A stretch of DNA of 64,000 nt from Aquabacterium lacunae (GTDB lineage: Bacteria; Pseudomonadota; Gammaproteobacteria; Burkholderiales; Burkholderiaceae_C), in the NCBI RefSeq assembly GCF_004310865.1, contig NZ_SIXI01000004.1, positions 372,001 through 436,000 of the forward strand, written 5' to 3'. A program made the position numbers and the translations under genes. The first letter of the stretch is position 1, and every line of letters begins with the position of its first letter. Below are positions 60,105-64,000 of the stretch, piece after piece. The notes beneath the pieces are model-generated. The model ran no database searches. It saw only the letters and a list, made by a program, of their open reading frames with translations, and was not told the origin of the DNA.

Positions 60105-63100
60105 TCAGGACGGGTGCTGTGGCACCGGTGACGCCTGCTGCCACTGGCGCAGGGCCTCGTCCCAACGGGGCAGCACCTGCGCCAGGGCCCGGGCCTTCAC
60201 CGGCCCGAAGCCCTTGATGCCGTCGGGCATCTGCAACAGCGCCTGCGCCTGTTTCAGCGTCGCGGCGGTTGCTGCGTCTGCCCCATCTGCCCCACCTGCG
60301 CCACCTGCGCCTGCCGCAGTGGGTGACAGGCGCCCGACCACGGCCTGCAGCGTGGCTTCGTAGCGCGTGATCAGGGCCCGCTCGGTGCGGCGCTCCTCGG
60401 TGTGGCCCAACGGGTCCAGCACCGTGCCCCGCAACACCTTGCCACAGGCCAGCAGGCTCAGGGCCCAGCGCCACCCCGGCCCGAAGGCCCGCTTGCGCTC
60501 GCCCAGCACGGGCGGAGCCAGGTGAAAGCGCAGCTGCACCGACCCCTCGTATTGCGCAGCCACCTGCGCGTGGAACGTGCGGTCGCTCAGCAGGCGCGCC
60601 ACTTCGTACTCGTCCTTGTAGGCCATCAGGCGGAACAGCTGCTGCGCCGCGGTGCGGCACAAGGCTTCGTGGGCCGACAAGGCCAGCAGCGGCTGCAAGC
60701 TGGCCTCATAACGTCGGGCCCAGGCCGCGTTCTGGTACTGCGTCAGGAAGGCCATGTGGCGGGCCATCAAGGCCTGCAGCGGTTCCGCGGGGTGGCCCGG
60801 CTCTGCTCCGTGGGCACGGGGCACCCAGGTCACGGGCCTGGCCGGCAGCGCCTGGCGCATCACGCCCGGCAGGTCAAGGGCGGCACGCCGCCCCCAGTCG
60901 AAGGCCGACAGGTTCTGCGCCACTTGCGAGGCGTTCAGCTCCATGGCGCGACACAAGGCTTCGCGGCTCAGTGGAATCCAGCCCTTCTGCCAACAATAGC
61001 CCAGCATCAGCGGGTTGGTGAACAGCGCATCGCCCAGCAGGCCTTCGGCCAGCGCCTGGGCATCGAAGCGGACCAGGCGCTGGCCGCTGCCGTCGTCGCC
61101 CACGGCCGTCTGGAGCACCGTGTCGCAGGCCTGCTCGGGGTAGCGCCAGCTCGGCTGGTGCACCACGGCGGCCGTGGGGGCGCCGTGCGTGTTCAAGGCC
61201 ACGTGCGTGCGGCCGGCCGCCATCACGCTCAGGGTGGTGGGCTGGGCTGCCACGATGGCGTCGCAGGCCATGACCAGGTCGGCCTCGGCCGTGGGCACGC
61301 GCGTGGTGTGCAGGCAGGCCGGGTCGTCGGCGATCTGGATGTGGCTCCAGGTGGCACCGCCCTTTTGGGCCAGCCCCGCTGCGTCTTGCGTGATCACGCC
61401 CTTGCCGTCGATGTGCGCGGCCACGCCCAGCAGCTGCCCGATGGTGATCACACCCGTGCCGCCCACGCCGGCCACCACGATGCCCCAGGGGCGGGGTGCA
61501 GCGGGCACCTCAGGTTCAGGCAGGTCAGACAGCGCGTGCCCGCGGGCGGGCGCGAACGACCTGGCGGGAGCGGCTTCTGCGGCGGGGGTTGCAGTGGACG
61601 TTGTGGTGGACGTTGCGCCCGCCTGGGCCTGCGGCGCCTTCAGGCGCGGGGCCTGGCCATCGGCGCCCTCCACCGTCAACAGGCTGGGGCAAAAGCCTTT
61701 CAGGCACGAGAGGTCCTGGTTGCAGCTGCTGGGGTTGATGCGGCGCTTGCGGCCCAGGGGCGTGTCCACCGGCTCCACGCTCAGGCAGTTCGATTGCACC
61801 GAGCAGTCGCCGCAGCCTTCGCACACGGTTTCATGGATCACCACGTGCGAGCGGGCCATTGGCGCCTTGCCACGCTTGCGGCGGCGGCGCAATTCGGTGG
61901 CGCAGGTCTGGTCGTAGACCAGGACGGTACAACCCGGTGTGGCACGCAGCTCGCGCTGCAAGGCATCGAGCTCATCGCGGTGGTGCACGGTCACGCCCGG
62001 GGCCAGGTCATCGACCTCGTCGTACTTGCTTGGGTCGTCGGTCACCACCACGGTGCGCACCACGCCTTCGGCCTGCAGCTCGCGCGTGATGGCGGGCACC
62101 GACAGGTTGCCGTCGAGCGGCTGGCCGCCGGTCATGGCCACCGCGTCGTTGTAGAGAATCTTGTAGGTGATGTCCACACGGGCTGCGATCGATTGCCGCA
62201 CGGCCAGCAGGCCCGAGTGGAAGTAGGTGCCATCGCCCAGGTTGGCGAACACATGGGCCTCGTTCGTGAACGGGGCCTGGCCCACCCAGCCCACGCCCTC
62301 ACCGCCCATGGCCGTGAAGGTGCTGGTGCGGCGGTCCATCCAGTTGACCATGTAGTGGCAACCGATGCCGGCCATGGCACGCGAGCCCTCGGGCACACGG
62401 GTGGAGGTGTTGTGCGGGCAGCCACTGCAGAACCAGGGCGGCCGCTCGGCGCTGCCGGTGGTGGCCAGCAAGGCCTCGGCCTCGCGCTCCTTGGCCTCGA
62501 TCACGGCCAGGCGCTCGGCCACATGGCGGCGCACATCCGCATCCACGCGGGCCAGCAGGCCGGTGGCCTCCAGGCGTTGCGCAATGGCCTTGGCGATGAG
62601 CGCAGGGTTCAGGTCGGCCTTGGCGCGCAGCAGCCAGTGGCCACTGGGGTTGGGGCGGCTCCACTCGCCACCCGAGCGGTCGGCATGGTCGGGCCCGAAC
62701 TTGCCCAGCACCTGCGGGCGCACGTCTTCGCGCCAGTTGTACAGCTCCTCCTTGAGCTGGTACTCGATCATCTGGCGCTTTTCTTCGATCACCAGGATCT
62801 CTTGCAGACCGGTGGCGAACTCGCGCGTGATGCTGGCCTCCAGCGGCCACACCACACCCACCTTGTGCACACGCAGGCCCAGACGCGCGGCCAGGTCATC
62901 GTCAATGCCCAGGTCGACCAGGGCCTGGCGCGTGTCGTTGTAGGCCTTGCCACTGGCGATCAGGCCCAGGCGGGCCTCGGGGCTGTCGATCACGGTGTGG
63001 TTCAGCCGGTTGGCGCGCACATAGGCCAGGGCGGCATACCACTTGTGGTCCATCAGCCGGGCCTCTTGCGCCAGGGCCGTGTCAGGCCAGCGGATGTGCA

Positions 63101-63830
63101 GGCCGCCTTCGGGCATGTCGAACTCGGGCAGCACGATGTGCACGCGGTCGGGGTCGACCCACACGCTGGTTGAGGATTCGACCACCTCCTGGATGGTCTT
63201 GAGCCCGGCCCACAGGCCCGAGAAACGGCTCAGGGCCCAGGCGTGCAGGCCCAGGTCCAGGATCTCCTGCACATTGGCCGGGAAGAACACCGGGATGCCG
63301 CAGGCCTTGAACACGTGGTCGCTCTGGTGGGCCAGCGACGAACTCTTGGCCACGTGGTCGTCACCGGCCACCGCGATCACGCCGCCATGCCGCGCCGTGC
63401 CGGCCATGTTGGCGTGCTTGAACACGTCCACGCTGCGGTCCACCCCCGGGCCCTTTCCGTACCAGAGGCTGAACACGCCATCGAAGCGGCGCTGCTCGGG
63501 GTACAGATCGAGTTGCTGCGAGCCCCACACGGCCGTGGCCGCGAGCTCTTCGTTCACCCCGGGCTGGAACACCACCTGGTGCTGCTGCAGGTGCGCACGC
63601 GCCTTCCACAGCGACTGGTCATAAGCGCCCAGGGGCGAGCCCCGGTAGCCGCTGACGAAGCCGGCAGTGTTGAGGCCCGCAGCCACATCGCGTGTGCGCT
63701 GCAGCATGGGCAATCGCACCAGGGCCTGTACGCCGCTCATGAAGGCGCGGCCATGGTCGAGGGCGTACTTGTCGTCCAGCGTGAGCGACGCCAGCGCACG
63801 GCGCACCGAATCGGGCAAGGGAGCGTTCAT
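60105..63830 (-). CDS. fused indolepyruvate ferredoxin oxidoreductase
   Basis: 1241 residues, alpha and beta parts in one chain. N-terminal TPP/pyrimidine-binding region (GFVSGYRGSPLGAYDQ); TPP-binding pyrophosphate region (FANLGDGTYFHSG); two [4Fe-4S]-type cysteine clusters (CEGCGDCSVQSNC and CNQDLSCLKGFC); a gamma domain (VVAGVGGTGVITIGQLLGVA) and a C-terminal DUF6537 helical domain. It oxidises aryl-pyruvates to aryl-acetyl-CoA with ferredoxin reduction. ATG 63830 has AAAGGAGG 5 bases upstream. An Ala/Gly/Asp-rich insertion near residue 1175 is probably a flexible linker. The upstream 63831-64000 shows nothing further. Confidence 0.94.
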   Translation of the reverse strand: MNAPLPDSVRRALASLTLDDKYALDHGRAFMSGVQALVRLPMLQRTRDVAAGLNTAGFVSGYRGSPLGAYDQSLWKARAHLQQHQVVFQPGVNEELAATAVWGSQQLDLYPEQRRFDGVFSLWYGKGPGVDRSVDVFKHANMAGTARHGGVIAVAGDDHVAKSSSLAHQSDHVFKACGIPVFFPANVQEILDLGLHAWALSRFSGLWAGLKTIQEVVESSTSVWVDPDRVHIVLPEFDMPEGGLHIRWPDTALAQEARLMDHKWYAALAYVRANRLNHTVIDSPEARLGLIASGKAYNDTRQALVDLGIDDDLAARLGLRVHKVGVVWPLEASITREFATGLQEILVIEEKRQMIEYQLKEELYNWREDVRPQVLGKFGPDHADRSGGEWSRPNPSGHWLLRAKADLNPALIAKAIAQRLEATGLLARVDADVRRHVAERLAVIEAKEREAEALLATTGSAERPPWFCSGCPHNTSTRVPEGSRAMAGIGCHYMVNWMDRRTSTFTAMGGEGVGWVGQAPFTNEAHVFANLGDGTYFHSGLLAVRQSIAARVDITYKILYNDAVAMTGGQPLDGNLSVPAITRELQAEGVVRTVVVTDDPSKYDEVDDLAPGVTVHHRDELDALQRELRATPGCTVLVYDQTCATELRRRRKRGKAPMARSHVVIHETVCEGCGDCSVQSNCLSVEPVDTPLGRKRRINPSSCNQDLSCLKGFCPSLLTVEGADGQAPRLKAPQAQAGATSTTTSTATPAAEAAPARSFAPARGHALSDLPEPEVPAAPRPWGIVVAGVGGTGVITIGQLLGVAAHIDGKGVITQDAAGLAQKGGATWSHIQIADDPACLHTTRVPTAEADLVMACDAIVAAQPTTLSVMAAGRTHVALNTHGAPTAAVVHQPSWRYPEQACDTVLQTAVGDDGSGQRLVRFDAQALAEGLLGDALFTNPLMLGYCWQKGWIPLSREALCRAMELNASQVAQNLSAFDWGRRAALDLPGVMRQALPARPVTWVPRAHGAEPGHPAEPLQALMARHMAFLTQYQNAAWARRYEASLQPLLALSAHEALCRTAAQQLFRLMAYKDEYEVARLLSDRTFHAQVAAQYEGSVQLRFHLAPPVLGERKRAFGPGWRWALSLLACGKVLRGTVLDPLGHTEERRTERALITRYEATLQAVVGRLSPTAAGAGGAGGADGADAATAATLKQAQALLQMPDGIKGFGPVKARALAQVLPRWDEALRQWQQASPVPQHPS

Positions 63831-64000
63831 CACGACCTCCTTTGCGGTGGGAACCACCTCGCGGGCTTGACCACCGCGCTTTCAGTGTAGGCAGCATGCG
63901 CGCCTTGTGCACGCCCTTAAGGGTCAATACCGGGGTGCTGGCGCGGCAATTTGTCGCACCATGAATTCGCCGCTCGGTCCCATACTGGCTTCAAGAGGTC

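Noticed and set aside
1-64000. CRISPR arrays, rRNA genes, prophage modules
   Set aside because: No regularly spaced repeats, no rRNA-like sequence and no phage structural or integrase genes were seen.

Overview
The window looks like chromosomal DNA of a betaproteobacterium of the order Burkholderiales, probably near the Leptothrix/Rubrivivax/Aquabacterium group. This rests on high-GC coding sequence, two PEP-CTERM proteins, a two-synthetase cyanophycin locus, a PhoU-like/Pit phosphate pair and the general look of the proteins. No 16S rRNA or marker set is present, so the placement is an inference.

Layout. 1-250: the end of an unknown frame, then the 3' part only of a tRNA with a terminator, a possible attachment-site remnant. 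250-2220: two PEP-CTERM secreted proteins, each behind what looks like the same sigma-54 promoter with an IHF site and an upstream activator site at matching distances. 2190-4650: a decayed IS3-family element abutting a membrane hybrid histidine kinase. 4900-7590: a small membrane protein, a formylglycine-enzyme-like exported protein, murU and speD. 7553-13870: a minus-strand operon of SPFH, DUF4178, DUF350, membrane spermidine-synthase-like and Tat-type flavoprotein genes, convergent with speD; together they suggest envelope-linked polyamine chemistry. 13960-17421: a small exported protein, miaB and a Tat-exported amine-oxidase-like flavoprotein behind a folded leader. 17431-21503: a DUF4382/DUF5666 lipoprotein and two tandem membrane diguanylate cyclases. 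21627-28135: a fatty-acid beta-oxidation operon (acyl-CoA dehydrogenase, thiolase, hydratase/dehydrogenase, CoA transferase) with a divergent TetR regulator and a palindromic operator.

28241-28764 holds the least explained item: two tandem genes for an identical 59-residue glycine-rich, acid-free peptide with a double-glycine-type (GA) leader. The two copies differ at 16 nucleotides, all silent. They look like unmodified or ribosomally made secreted peptides (bacteriocin-like), with no exporter or immunity gene nearby.

29318-30699: a very short flagellar-rod-like protein and an alpha/beta hydrolase. 30852-45259: a 13-gene, tightly overlapping Wzx/Wzy-type exopolysaccharide operon (sugar-nucleotide enzymes, initiating transferase, three glycosyltransferases, O-antigen-ligase-type polymerase, acyltransferase, a kinase-like protein with a broken P-loop, outer-membrane export lipoprotein, glycosyl hydrolase, chain-length protein, flippase). 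45240-46913: Pit phosphate transporter and its DUF47 partner. 47011-49980: enoyl-CoA hydratase family, DUF1653, acyl-CoA ligase. 50014-51966: a secreted subtilisin-like protease under a c-di-GMP-I (GEMM) riboswitch. 52072-60095: cyanophycin locus (ferredoxin, DUF1854, ABC transporter on minus; CphA-like and CphA on plus). 60105-63830: a fused indolepyruvate ferredoxin oxidoreductase.

Two themes recur: c-di-GMP (two cyclases and one riboswitch) and the cell surface (PEP-CTERM proteins, exopolysaccharide, secreted protease, small secreted peptides). A link between them is plausible but not shown by the sequence.
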